Assembly: GCF_902713425.1 (NCBI RefSeq)
Contig: NC_081198.1
Location: forward strand, 21,435,188 to 21,499,187
DNA length: 64,000 bases
From: Acipenser ruthenus
Lineage: Eukaryota > Chordata > Actinopteri > Acipenseriformes > Acipenseridae
Direction of reading: 5' to 3'
Positions 42,314-52,994 of this stretch are shown one piece after another. A program made the translations under genes and the position numbers. Each line of letters starts with the position of its first letter. The first letter of the stretch is position 1. The notes below the pieces were generated by a model that was not told where the DNA came from, did not search any database, and was given only the letters and a program-made list of their open reading frames with translations.

Positions 42314-44260
42314 CTATGATTGGGAGGTCGGGACACTCTTCCTACTCTTAGCTCTACGCTTGCTTCGAGGGGGCTTGGGCTTATTTGCAACTCCCATCAC
42401 CCCTGAGAAGGTACTCACTGCTGCCTCGTCCAAGAAGGCACCGTCTTTATATGCACAGTACGTGGAGTTGTTGGGGCTATTCAACTCCCCACAAGGTAAG
42501 TCTGGTGGAACTTGCTCAGGGCCCCTCGGAACGTGTGGGTCAGCTTTGTCCTGGGGGGGGGTTATGACAGACAGCATTCTTTGGCTGTTACCGTCTGTTG
42601 AATTGGAGCTGTTAGCAGACTTCTGGCTTACCGCGTCCAGGGGTATTCCCATGTCCTCCAGTGCTGTATCTAGGAGGACCTCTAGGGGGCCCCTGGTTTT
42701 GCCCATACAAGGGAGGGGGTCAAGGATGCTTTGAAGGGAGGCCCTTCGCTTGAAGAGGGTCATTGCTACCGAGGTACTGCTGGTCAGGGAAGGTGTTGAC
42801 CCCGACCTCTCCCTCGGTGCATTAGTGAACACCTCTTCTGCGAGGTGTGCTAGGGTTTGTGCCAACGACTGGGAAGGCTGGCTGGGGATGCCCTGGCTGG
42901 CTGCTACCTGCCCACTAGGCGGCAGTGTAGCCGTCCCACTCGCCTCCGTCTCTGCCTGCGAGGGCAAGACTGGGGACTTTGTGTGGACATTAGCTGGTTT
43001 TGGATCTATGGGGGCCACCTGCAACTTGCTGTCTTTGATCCTGATCTTCTTTCTTTTCCCCCCCTCGTCTCTACCCTTTCTTTTCCCCACCCTCTGCTGG
43101 TTCTTCACTCCCTTCCCCTCCTTCTCACTCTCACTTTCACTGTCGCTTTCGCTTTCCTCCCCCACGGACTCAATCCTTATGGCGTCATAACGAGAGCCGA
43201 GGGGGAGTGCTGGCGCTGAGAGGGCCCTACTCAGGGGGGGGCCGCTGCTGGGTCCGGGCTCCCTCCCTGCCTCGTGTTCTGCATCAGAGGAGCTACTGGA
43301 GGAGCTAGTGGAGTAGCTGTTGTACTCTCTCTCTGGGCTGGGGGAAGGGGTCCTCGTAAAACGGGACATGTCTCGGGGGCGGGGGGGTGAGGGGGGTGCT
43401 GGTGATGATGGTGGTGCTGGAGTCTGGGTCTTGGATACTGTTGGTGGTGATGTGGACTGATCTTTGTTACTTGCTCCCTCTTCCTGCTCAGGCCTAGGCT
43501 TGTTTGTGTTTGCCTTGCTGGCTCTGGCCATGTTGGCATAGGAAGAGGGGCAGTCCTTAAACAGGTGCCCCTTCTTTCCACACAAATTGCACTGCCTCTC
43601 TTCTCTGCAGTGGCTGGTCTCGTGGGGGGCGCCGCAGTTCCTGCACTTGACTACAGTACACGCGGCCGCCAGGTGTCCTAATTCCCCACATTTCCTGCAG
43701 AGTTTTGGCATCCCATTATAGAATACCAGCCCTCTGTTGGGCCCTAACACTATGGAGTTTGGAATGTGGCGGACGCCTCCAATGCCCGATGGGTCAACAT
43801 TAAGGCGTACCAGCCACTTTCTGGCTCCTGTCCAAACCCCATCTTCATCTGTAATTTTCCTCCCTTCTGATGACACCCTCCCATAGCGGTTAAGCCATGT
43901 TGTAATATCATAGTCGCTAACAGCCTCATTGAAAAATTGGACAGTAACAACTTTCATTTCTCTGTCTGTCAGTGCATCCACACAAAATTCTTTGTATGGA
44001 GCGAGATATTTATTCTCCCCCCAAAAGGACCACATTTCTTGTAACTTTTGGGGGTTCCTAAAACTGACCTCAAACACTTCCTTAAGCCCTGGCAATTTCA
44101 CCAAACAATTCAAGTCAGAAGGGGAAAAACCCATACCCCTCTGAAGAATGGTCCGGCTGAACTCCAGTCTCGTCAGTCCTGGTTCCGTTTCCTCTTGCTG
44201 GGTCCTTGTGAAGCGCACCGCATTGTGCCTCCTAGTCTCCTGGGTTGGCCGGAACGCCAT
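42314..44260 (-). CDS. Family A ORF1 protein with three zinc knuckles (648 aa, reference)
   Basis: This is the LINE RNA-binding protein in its longest form. An RRM-like region at about 60-180 (inference) is followed by zinc knuckles at 188-237 and a long Ser/Pro-rich tail with an acidic DSESESEKE run and a basic KRKGRDEGGKRKK segment. Nine G in the run near 42553-42561 keep the frame open to a basic C-terminus (KPKPPRSKRRAKSRK) that the eight-G copies lack. It ends 5 nt before ORF2, matching the close ORF spacing of families B and C. That makes this the probable ancestral form. Confidence 0.92.
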   Translation of the reverse strand: MAFRPTQETRRHNAVRFTRTQQEETEPGLTRLEFSRTILQRGMGFSPSDLNCLVKLPGLKEVFEVSFRNPQKLQEMWSFWGENKYLAPYKEFCVDALTDREMKVVTVQFFNEAVSDYDITTWLNRYGRVSSEGRKITDEDGVWTGARKWLVRLNVDPSGIGGVRHIPNSIVLGPNRGLVFYNGMPKLCRKCGELGHLAAACTVVKCRNCGAPHETSHCREERQCNLCGKKGHLFKDCPSSYANMARASKANTNKPRPEQEEGASNKDQSTSPPTVSKTQTPAPPSSPAPPSPPRPRDMSRFTRTPSPSPEREYNSYSTSSSSSSSDAEHEAGREPGPSSGPPLSRALSAPALPLGSRYDAIRIESVGEESESDSESESEKEGKGVKNQQRVGKRKGRDEGGKRKKIRIKDSKLQVAPIDPKPANVHTKSPVLPSQAETEASGTATLPPSGQVAASQGIPSQPSQSLAQTLAHLAEEVFTNAPRERSGSTPSLTSSTSVAMTLFKRRASLQSILDPLPCMGKTRGPLEVLLDTALEDMGIPLDAVSQKSANSSNSTDGNSQRMLSVITPPQDKADPHVPRGPEQVPPDLPCGELNSPNNSTYCAYKDGAFLDEAAVSTFSGVMGVANKPKPPRSKRRAKSRKSVPTSQS

Positions 44261-45304
44261 CCTTCAGCTGGCTCCTCCGATTGGGGTGGGAAAAGCCTCT
44301 GGACGTCCGGGTTGTCTCTCTCTACGGAAAAGAAACAACGTAAGCAGCAAATCTGGGCAGTTGAAGGAACTATTACTTTAGTCCCTGAGGAGATGGTCGC
44401 CTCGCAAGAGGGACCCCCTCCCCAGGTGAACGGTGTCCTTCCCTGGCGGAGTAGGGGGCGCTGCTTGGCACCGAGACCACGTAGGAAGAATCGTGGCTGT
44501 GACGCCTCCTCGGGGTCCGGGGCCGCCCTCTGCTCCTCCCAGATGGCGCCCTCTGCTGGGCGCCTGCTGCTCTCTCGGTCTGGATCTCGATTACAATCAA
44601 GGGCTGGGGATGAGGTCGTCTAGGTCATCAAAGGGTCCTCAAAGGTCGTCTGGATGGTAGGTCCTCCTTCTCTCTAACTCCAGGAACGTCTGGAAAAGCC
44701 TGAAAAAGAAAAAAACTGGAACCGCCTGAAAAAGAAAAAACTGCTCTCAACAGTCAACAAAAATCTTGAAAGACCCTCGGCCTGGATTGGGCAAGCCAAA
44801 ACCAGACTGAGCATTAGTCTTCCAAAAAGTTGCCGAGCTGAAGAAAGCCAGTCAAAAATAAAAAAAAATTCTGTTCCTCCTCACCCGAACAAACCTCTCA
44901 CAGACCCTCGGAGGGAGCGGGCAATGCCACTACCCTCTAAGCCTTAGTCTTAGAAAGATTTATTCGAACTGAAGAGAAACCAGAGTATATGGCTGGCTAA
45001 GAAGGACCTGGCATAGGGACATGTTCCACCACACTTGTCTGGTTAGCTGCATGCTCCCAGGAAACAACCTGCTGCTGTCTACATCATCACCACATGTGAA
45101 TAAAAGAAAGAAAGACAGCAAGAAAGAGAGAAAGAAAGAGAGAAAGAGAGAAAGAAAGAGAGAAAGAAAGAAAGAGGGAAAGAAAAAAAAAAGAAGTAAA
45201 ACGGCGGGAAAACTTGCATCAACACTGGCACTCTCCCTCCAGCAGGGGTAGACAAAATGCTCACAGGAGAGATCCAGATCTGACTTTGACCAACGTTAGA
45301 GAAA

Positions 45305-45493
45305 GGTGTGCACCGTTCCCGGAGGTACTGCAATACCGGGCCGATGCGTGGAGTGGACGGAGCAAGCCCCTGTTCCATCTCCCGATTCCAAAAATCAATT
45401 TAATATATGGTCCCCTGATAGGGGACGTATCAGATATTAAACTGATAAGAACAGATACTACACTTGATCTTAGCCAAAAGGCCGAGAAGCGAT
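45305..45493 (-). ncRNA. RNU2: U2 snRNA gene
   Basis: This is a consensus copy. It has the GGGGCACC promoter variant but not the GCGCC change, so it is a mixed class that suggests exchange between units. Confidence 0.97.
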
Positions 45494-46094
45494 GGCGACT
45501 TGGCCCTTGCCCGGGGCACCCCAGCCCGGACGGCACAGGGGGATTCAAAGGTGGGTGCAAAATTCCAAGCACAAGCAGACCCCCAAAAAACGGGCTGCTG
45601 CTTCCAGAGGGGAAATGTGCAATTTAAGCAGGAGAAAACAAAACAAAGCAAAAACACACACATAACACCAAAAACAAAACATAAACTGGCGGAGTGCGTC
45701 TTACAAATAGTCATGCCAAGCTGCTATGCTGTGCAAGGTGCCTTGGGTAACTACAACTGTGCCTCGCTGGCTGGCTGGCTTGCTAAGAAGGTCCTGGCAT
45801 AGGGACATGTTCCACCACACTTGTCTGGTTAGCTGCATGCTCCCAGGAAACAACCTGCTGCTGTCTACATCATCACCACATGTGAATAAAAGAAAGAAAG
45901 ACAGCAAGAAAGAAAGAGAGAAAGAAAGAGAGAAAGAGAGAAAGAAAGAGAGAAAGAAAGAAAGAGAGAAAGAAAAAAAAAAGAAGTAAAACGGCGGGAA
46001 AACTTGCATCAACACTGGCACTCTCCCTCCAGCAGGGGTAGACAAAATGCTCACAGGAGAGATCCAGATCTGACTTTGACCAACGTTAGAGAAA

Positions 46095-46283
46095 GGTGTG
46101 CACCGTTCCCGGAGGTACTGCAATACCGGGCCGATGCGTGGAGTGGACGGAGCAAGCCCCTGTGCCATCTCCCGATTCCAAAAATCAATTTAATATATGG
46201 TCCCCTGATAGGGGACGTATCAGATATTAAACTGATAAGAACAGATACTACACTTGATCTTAGCCAAAAGGCCGAGAAGCGAT
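46095..46283 (-). ncRNA. RNU2: U2 snRNA gene, one substitution
   Basis: It differs from consensus at nt 120 (A to C on the U2 strand), in the segment between the Sm site and stem III. The PSE region has one extra A, as in the unit at 14591. Confidence 0.93.
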
Positions 46284-46873
46284 GGCGACTTGGCCCTTGC
46301 CCGGGGCCCCCCAGCCCGGACGGCACAGGGGGATTCAAAAGGTGGGTGCAAAATTTCAAGCACAAGCAGACCCCAAAAAAACGGGCTGCTGCTTCCAGAG
46401 GGGAAATGTGCAATTTAAGCAGGAGAAAACAAAACAAAGCAAAAACACACACATAACACCAAAAACAAAACATAAACTGGCGGAGTGCGTCTTACAAATA
46501 GTCATGCCAAGCTGCTATGCTGTGCAAGGTGCCTTGGGTAACTACAACTGTGCCTCGCTGGCTGGCTGGCTTGCTAAGAAGGTCCTGGCATAGGGACATG
46601 TTCCACCACACTTGTCTGGTTAGCTGCATGCTCCCAGGAAACAACCTGCTGCTGTCTACATCATCACCACATGTGAATAAAAGAAAGAAAGACAGCAAGA
46701 AAGAAAGAGAGAAAGAAAGAGAGAAAGAGAGAAAGAAAGAAAGAGAGAAAGAAAAAAAAAAGAAGTAAAACGGCGGGAAAACTTGCATCAACACTGGCAC
46801 TCTCCCTCCAGCAGGGGTAGACAAAATGCTCACAGGAGAGATCCAGATCTGACTTTGACCAACGTTAGAGAAA

Positions 46874-47062
46874 GGTGTGCACCGTTCCTGGAGGTACTGC
46901 AATACCGGGCCGATGCGTGGAGTGGACGGAGCAAGCCCATGTTCCATCTCCCGATTCCAAAAATCAATTTAATATATGGTCCCCTGATAGGGGACGTATC
47001 AGATATTAAACTGATAAGAACAGATACTACACTTGATCTTAGCCAAAAGGCCGAGAAGCGAT
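46874..47062 (-). ncRNA. RNU2: U2 snRNA gene, two substitutions
   Basis: Changes at nt 174 (G to A, in a stem IV base pair) and nt 124 (G to T, in stem III) make it the most altered full-length copy. Reduced function is possible. Confidence 0.9.
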
Positions 47063-47663
47063 GGCGACTTGGCCCTTGCCCGGGGCCCCCCAGCCCGGAC
47101 GGCACAGGGGGATTCAAAGGTGGGTGCAAAATTCCAAGCACAAGCAGACCCCCAAAAAACGGGCTGCTGCTTCCAGAGGGGAAATGTGCAATTTAAGCAG
47201 GAGAAAACAAAACAAAGCAAAAACACACACATAACACCAAAAACAAAACATAAACTGGCGGAGTGCGTCTTACAAATAGTCATGCCAAGCTGCTATGCTG
47301 TGCAAGGTGCCTTGGGTAACTACAACTGTGCCTCGCTGGCTGGCTGGCTTGCTAAGAAGGTCCTGGCATAGGGACATGTTCCACCACACTTGTCTGGTTA
47401 GCTGCATGCTCCCAGGAAACAACCTGCTGCTGTCTACATCATCACCACATGTGAATAAAAGAAAGAAAGACAGCAAGAAAGAAAGAGAGAAAGAAAGAGA
47501 GAAAGAGAGAAAGAAAGAGAGAAAGAAAGAAAGAGAGAAAGAAAAAAAAAAGAAGTAAAACGGCGGGAAAACTTGCATCAACACTGGCACTCTCCCTCCA
47601 GCAGGGGTAGACAAAATGCTCACAGGAGAGATCCAGATCTGACTTTGACCAACGTTAGAGAAA

Positions 47664-47799
47664 GGTGTGCACCGTTCCCGGAGGTACTGCAATACCGGGC
47701 CGATGCGTGGAGTGGACTGAGCAAGCCCCTGTTCCATCTCCCGATTCCAAAAATCAATTTAATATATGGTCCCCTGATAGGGGACGTATCAGATATTAA
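47664..47799 (-). pseudogene. U2 snRNA gene fragment, nt 54-189 (split by family A copy 4)
   Basis: The 3' part has one substitution near 47718 and is cut after nt 53. Confidence 0.95.
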
Positions 47800-50700
47800 T
47801 ACTCTTTTATTGAGATTTTACATTTTTTACATTTACACCCATTCGTTTTTTTCATTCATTTTACATTTCTTTTAAAGATGACATTCATGCATACAGACAT
47901 ACATTTTGTTTTAAAAGCATTTAAAACACATTTAAAAACACCAAGACAATTGTGCTTTATACATGGTTAAAACAGACACAGATTAAAATCGACATGAAAA
48001 AAACCTGTGCTGCTTTAAAAGTGACTGGAAAAAAAGAACCATCTATAAAAAACCAGTGCTTGTGAGGGCCGGGGAGTGCTCTCTAAAAAGGTTCAAAAGT
48101 GAACATAAAACTATATTACTAAAACAGGGACAGGGGAAAAGGGACAGTGTATAAAACAGTGAGTTAAAATTCTAAAATTTTAAAACACTTAAAATGTAAC
48201 TTTTAATAGTTTACATTAAAAATCTTAAAGATACATAAAACAAAACAAAACAAAATCAAATAAAACATTCAAATTAAATCAAAGGTCCATAAAACTGAAA
48301 CAAAAAGACTACATAAAACCAGGGCACCGTTGAAAAACGGTCATGCCAGCTAAAAAGGGCGGAATGCTGGCATGACAAAATAAATAAAAGGCTTAGCGGT
48401 GCCCCGTAGTCCCGCTCCTAGGAGCTAGCGGTTCCAGTTTTTTCCTTTATTCCATCTTCACGTCCTGAAGTCCGGCGATCCTCCACTCCGCGCAGGCCTT
48501 GTCCTTCCCGAGGGTCCGGATGTCCAGAATTACAAAGTCCTTGATAAGAGTTTGTGCCCTTCTGGTCGTGGTGATAGTGTCTAGCTCCTGCTTGTGATAG
48601 ACACAGACGTTACGGCCTTCCCACAGGATCTGCTTGACAACATTGATGACACGCCAAACGCACTTAGCTGTGCTGGTAGTGATTCCTCCCGCAGGCCCAT
48701 AGAGCACAGTCTCAGCGGTCATCTTGGCCGTGTCAGCAAACCTGTTTAGGAAGACAGAGACAGAGAGCCAGACACTGCCAGCCACATCACACTCCCAGAA
48801 GATATGGGCTGGTGTTTCTCTCTTGCGGCACTTTGCATAGGGGCATGTTTCTACTTGGGCTAGTCCCCTCCTGAACATGAACGCTCGAGTGGGGAGTGCA
48901 CTGTGGACGGTGTTCCATGCTATATCCTTCTGGACATTACTGAGGCAGCTGTGAGACACATTCTCCCAGATTTTTTGGCTTTGGGTGAGGGAGAAAGTAG
49001 CTACTTTTTCAATTTCCTGGGAACCGGCAAGATATTTAGTTACAGCCTTGTATTCCCAGGAGGCCAATTTTGCTTTATCTAAGCCCAATTTATATATAGT
49101 GTCCCTTAAGGTTCTATAATACAATGGGGGGTCCCAGGAGTACGGCACGGTGTTATCAATAGTGCAGAGGCCCAAGGCCCTGAGACAGGTGGCAAAATAG
49201 AAACGATTCATGTAACATACCTTCCTGTCCAGGGCCTGGATGTTCTTGATAGTTTGCGTGAGCCCCTGCACTCGGGTGAGCTGCACAACGTCCGGGACCC
49301 CCTTACCTCCCTTCTTGTCGGCTTTACTCAGAGTGGCTCGCTTTACCCTCTCCATCTTGCTGCCCCAGATAAAGCGGTGGATAATGCGGTCCACCACTTT
49401 TTTGGTGGTCCTGTCTGGGGGAAAGATTTTTCCTACATAAGAGAGGATGGGGAACAGTATAGACTTGGTTATTAATACTCTACCCGTCATTGTTAAGGAT
49501 CTTGTGCTCCATCCACCAATCTTTTTACGGACCTGGTTAATGGCCGCCGTCCAGCTCTGGGCCCCCGAGCTATTGTTCTCGAAAATGAGGCCCAGAATCT
49601 TGATTTTGTCCTTTTTGACAGGGTACATGTCCGACAGTTCCCTATCTACCTGCCAATTTTTAGACACGTAGACTTCGCTCTTGGACTTATTAATCACTGC
49701 CCCGGTCGCCGTGCAGTACTTCTCAAGGATATTACTAATCCGAGGTACCGACGATGTGTTGGTGCAAATGAGTGACACATCGTCCATATATGCTGTTGTT
49801 TTGACCTGGACCCCGTTGGATCCAGGCAGCTGGAAACCAGTTATATTGGTATCCCTACGAATTGCCTGCAGGAGGGGTTCAATGCACACGACATATAGCA
49901 GTGGGGATAGTGGGCAACCCTGTCTGACCCCTGACTGGATAGATATTTTACCAGTCAGGTGCCTGTTCACCAAGACTCGGGTACTAATGTTTGTATAGAT
50001 GGTTTTAACCCACCCCCTAAGTCCAGGAGCGAATTTCATCTGGTCCATCACTTTGTACATATATTCATGGCTTACCCTATCGAACGCCTTCTCCTGGTCA
50101 AGGTTGAACAGGCAGAGGGGATGGTTCCGTTCTCTAGAATAAGCCAGAATGTCCCTTGTTAACATTAAAATATCCGTGATGGACCTCCCTGGGACGCCAC
50201 AAGCCTGGTCGGGGCCAATGACCAAAGGGAGGTGTACTTGTAGCCGGAGCATCAGAGCTTTGGCTAGTATCTTGTAATCCACGCAAAGGAGGCTGATTGG
50301 GCGCCAATTCCGTAGATCTTTAACTTCCCCTTTCTTATGAAGGAGAGTAATTACACTCTCCCGCATAGAAGGGCCCAACCGCTTCTCCCTGTAGACCGCT
50401 CTGTAGACCTCCGCTAAATGGACTTTTAGCGTGTCCCAAAAAAGATGGTAATACTCACCCGGGATGCCATCTGGACCTGGCGTCTTACCGGTGTTCATGG
50501 TCTTAACCGCCTGGGTGAGCTCCTCCAGCGTGAGTTCTGGGTCCTTCTCCTCCTCCTCGTCGTCCCGCACTGAGTCAGGCTCCAACTGGCTCAGGAACCA
50601 CTCTATCAGGGTGTCATCTGTAGCTTTGATGTTATACAGGTCCCTATAGAAGTTCTCTACCACTTTTTTCACTCCCTCACTATCCTCTACTATCCTCCCC

Positions 50701-51884
50701 CTGCTGTCAAGCATGGAGAACATCAAGTGCCGCTTCTCCCTCGTTTTCTGGAAGAAGAAGCGAGTACACTTTTCGTCTTCCTCCATTTTTTGCACTTTTG
50801 CATTGTGCATGACCTTTCGTTGTTCCTCCCTACAAAGCACTGAAAGATCTAGCTTGGTCTGGGCTATCTCGTCGCTTACAGGGAACCCCCGAAGCTGAAG
50901 CAGGCTCAGACGCTGGAGGGCAGCATTCAGGTATTTATATTTGGCCCTCCTTTCTTTGGCTTTCCTCTTGCCTGCTGCTATGAAATAACCCTTAGTTCTC
51001 ATTTTGACCATCTCCCACCACTCTATAGGGGAGTTGAATAGGTCACGCAAAGTGGTCCACTCAACAAGCCTGCTCTTATAGGCTGCAGCTATGGAGGGGT
51101 CATCGAGTAAGGAGGTGTTTAATTTCCAGACCCCTGACCCCATCTGGGAGGTCTGAGGGACCTGCAATGTTACCTGCAGGAGCCTATGGTCAGAGAAGAA
51201 GACGGCCTGGGTGTCTACTGCCGTCTTCGTAAGGGAGCTGGTATGCAGGACGAGATCTATACGGGAGAAGGAGGTCCCAGATGAGCTCACCCAGGTAAAG
51301 GGAGGCACCAGGTCCTTACCTGCATCACACAGGGAGAAATCAGATATTACGGAGGACAAAACTCTACTAGAGCGGTCGTTGCGTGGCCTGCTCCGGTCTA
51401 CGTCCCTCAGAGCACAATTGAAGTCACCTGACACGATGACGGGTACGTTCCCCAGCAGGAGTGGACGCAGCTGTGGAAAAAATTGAACTCTTTCGTTTTG
51501 GTTAGTGGGTGCGTAGACATTGACCAGTCTGAGGGGAGTGTTGTTGTATGTCACATCCACGCTCAGAATTCTACCAGGTTCTACCTCCCTGCTGCTGCGG
51601 GAGGTAATAAATGGGTTTTTAAACAGGATACCTACTCCGTCGGCTCTGGCTATGTTGGAGCCCGACCAGAAGGAGTCCCCCAGGGTCCAACTCTCCTTCA
51701 GGTCCCTATAATCAGGGCTCGACGAAATACCACACTCCTGCAGAAAGATGAGATCTGCTTTCAAGTTAGCTAGATAGTTTAGTACATCAAATCTTTTTTG
51801 TGTCTCCCTGATGCTCCTGACATTAACAGACACACATATCAGGGCCATCAGGGTAGCTAACAAGAAAAGGAGTCGCTGCGTCCA
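47800..51884 (-). mobile_element. Family A LINE copy 4, truncated at the start of ORF2 (4.1 kb)
   Basis: It keeps the 3' UTR and ORF2 but has no ORF1 or 5' UTR. The LINE sequence stops at 51884, a few codons into ORF2, and continues directly into the U2 spacer microsatellite. U2 nt 1-53, the promoter and the rest of that spacer are missing. The junction was therefore made by truncated insertion with a large deletion or by later recombination. Confidence 0.93.
48447..51884 (-). CDS. Family A ORF2, copy 4 (lacks the first ATG)
   Basis: The frame is open from the truncation point to the normal stop. The first ATG of the reference protein is lost, but the second (MAL, residue 15) remains at about 51846-51848, giving a complete endonuclease and reverse transcriptase of about 1133 aa. 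All catalytic motifs listed for copy 3 are present. If MAL is the natural start, the protein is whole though the LINE is not. Confidence 0.9.
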   Translation of the reverse strand, partial: WTQRLLFLLATLMALICVSVNVRSIRETQKRFDVLNYLANLKADLIFLQECGISSSPDYRDLKESWTLGDSFWSGSNIARADGVGILFKNPFITSRSSREVEPGRILSVDVTYNNTPLRLVNVYAPTNQNERVQFFPQLRPLLLGNVPVIVSGDFNCALRDVDRSRPRNDRSSRVLSSVISDFSLCDAGKDLVPPFTWVSSSGTSFSRIDLVLHTSSLTKTAVDTQAVFFSDHRLLQVTLQVPQTSQMGSGVWKLNTSLLDDPSIAAAYKSRLVEWTTLRDLFNSPIEWWEMVKMRTKGYFIAAGKRKAKERRAKYKYLNAALQRLSLLQLRGFPVSDEIAQTKLDLSVLCREEQRKVMHNAKVQKMEEDEKCTRFFFQKTREKRHLMFSMLDSRGRIVEDSEGVKKVVENFYRDLYNIKATDDTLIEWFLSQLEPDSVRDDEEEEKDPELTLEELTQAVKTMNTGKTPGPDGIPGEYYHLFWDTLKVHLAEVYRAVYREKRLGPSMRESVITLLHKKGEVKDLRNWRPISLLCVDYKILAKALMLRLQVHLPLVIGPDQACGVPGRSITDILMLTRDILAYSRERNHPLCLFNLDQEKAFDRVSHEYMYKVMDQMKFAPGLRGWVKTIYTNISTRVLVNRHLTGKISIQSGVRQGCPLSPLLYVVCIEPLLQAIRRDTNITGFQLPGSNGVQVKTTAYMDDVSLICTNTSSVPRISNILEKYCTATGAVINKSKSEVYVSKNWQVDRELSDMYPVKKDKIKILGLIFENNSSGAQSWTAAINQVRKKIGGWSTRSLTMTGRVLITKSILFPILSYVGKIFPPDRTTKKVVDRIIHRFIWGSKMERVKRATLSKADKKGGKGVPDVVQLTRVQGLTQTIKNIQALDRKVCYMNRFYFATCLRALGLCTIDNTVPYSWDPPLYYRTLRDTIYKLGLDKAKLASWEYKAVTKYLAGSQEIEKVATFSLTQSQKIWENVSHSCLSNVQKDIAWNTVHSALPTRAFMFRRGLAQVETCPYAKCRKRETPAHIFWECDVAGSVWLSVSVFLNRFADTAKMTAETVLYGPAGGITTSTAKCVWRVINVVKQILWEGRNVCVYHKQELDTITTTRRAQTLIKDFVILDIRTLGKDKACAEWRIAGLQDVKME

Positions 51885-52031
51885 GAAAGAGAGAAAGAAA
51901 GAAAGAAAGAAAAAAAAAAGAAGTAAAACGGCGGGAAAACTTGCATCAACACTGGCACTCTCCCTCCAGCAGGGGTAGACAAAATGCTCACAGGAGAGAT
52001 CCAGATCTGACTTTGACCAACGTTAGAGAAA

Positions 52032-52220
52032 GGTGTGCACCATTCCCGGAGGTACTGCAATACCGGGCCGATGCGTGGAGTGGACGGAGCAAGCCCCTGT
52101 TCCATCTCCCGATTCCAAAAATCAATTTAATATATGGTCCCCTGATAGGGGACGTATCAGATATTAAACTGATAAGAACAGATACTACACTTGATCTTAG
52201 CCAAAAGGCCGAGAAGCGAT
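52032..52220 (-). ncRNA. RNU2: U2 snRNA gene, one substitution
   Basis: Nt 179 is changed (C to T), the same change as in the fragment at 8865. Private upstream changes lie near 52321 and 52364. Confidence 0.95.
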
Positions 52221-52805
52221 GGCGACTTGGCCCTTGCCCGGGGCCCCCCAGCCCGGACGGCACAGGGGGATTCAAAGGTGGGTGCAAAATTTCAAGCACA
52301 AGCAGACCCCAAAAAAACGGACTGCTGCTTCCAGAGGGGAAATGTGCAATTTAAGCAGGAGAATACAAAACAAAGCAAAAACACACACATAACACCAAAA
52401 ACAAAACATAAACTGGCGGAGTGCGTCTTACAAATAGTCATGCCAAGCTGCTATGCTGTGCAAGGTGCCTTGGGTAACTACAACTGTGCCTCGCTGGCTG
52501 GCTGGCTTGCTAAGAAGGTCCTGGCATAGGGACATGTTCCACCACACTTGTCTGGTTAGCTGCATGCTCCCAGGAAACAACCTGCTGCTGTCTACATCAT
52601 CACCACATGTGAATAAAAGAAAGAAAGACAGCAAGAAAGAAAGAGAGAAAGAAAGAGAGAAAGAGAGAAAGAAAGAGAGAAAGAAAAAAAAAAGAAGTAA
52701 AACGGCGGGAAAACTTGCATCAACACTGGCACTCTCCCTCCAGCAGGGGTAGACAAAATGCTCACAGGAGAGATCCAGATCTGACTTTGACCAACGTTAG
52801 AGAAA

Positions 52806-52994
52806 GGTGTGCACCGTTCCCGGAGGTACTGCAATACCGGGCCGATGCGTGGAGTGGACGGAGCAAGCCCCTGTTCCATCTCCCGATTCCAAAAATCAAT
52901 TTAATATATGGTCCCCTGATAGGGGACGTATCAGATATTAAACTGATAAGAACAGATACTACACTTGATCTTAGCCAAAAGGCCGAGAAGCGAT
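52806..52994 (-). ncRNA. RNU2: U2 snRNA gene
   Basis: This is a consensus copy, with one private change near 53307 in the distal upstream region. Confidence 0.97.

Larger units (their letters stand above)
38216..44988 (-). mobile_element. Family A LINE copy 3, full length, both ORFs open (6.8 kb)
   Basis: This is the most complete family A copy: 5' UTR (44988-44261), ORF1 of 648 aa, ORF2 of 1147 aa and a 3' UTR of 649 bp with the conserved stem-loop. The 3' end is AATAAAAGAGTA, with no poly(A) tail. On the 5' side two U2 bases are followed at once by U2 spacer (44991). The U2 5' part and promoter are gone, so a deletion accompanied or followed insertion. This copy could be active by sequence but has lost an adjacent U2 promoter. 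Confidence 0.94.
44989..47799 (-). repeat. U2 array block 6
   Basis: This block begins with a partial spacer beside LINE copy 3, then three complete U2 genes (45305, 46095, 46874) and a fragment. Microsatellites lie at about 45101-45196, 45892-45987, 46681-46764 and 47459-47554. Two of the three genes carry private substitutions. Confidence 0.93.

Noticed and set aside
42545-42565. Programmed frameshifting as the certain reason for the eight/nine-G difference
   Set aside because: Homopolymer length is the least reliable feature of sequence data and no further frameshift signal is visible, so it is reported only as a possibility.
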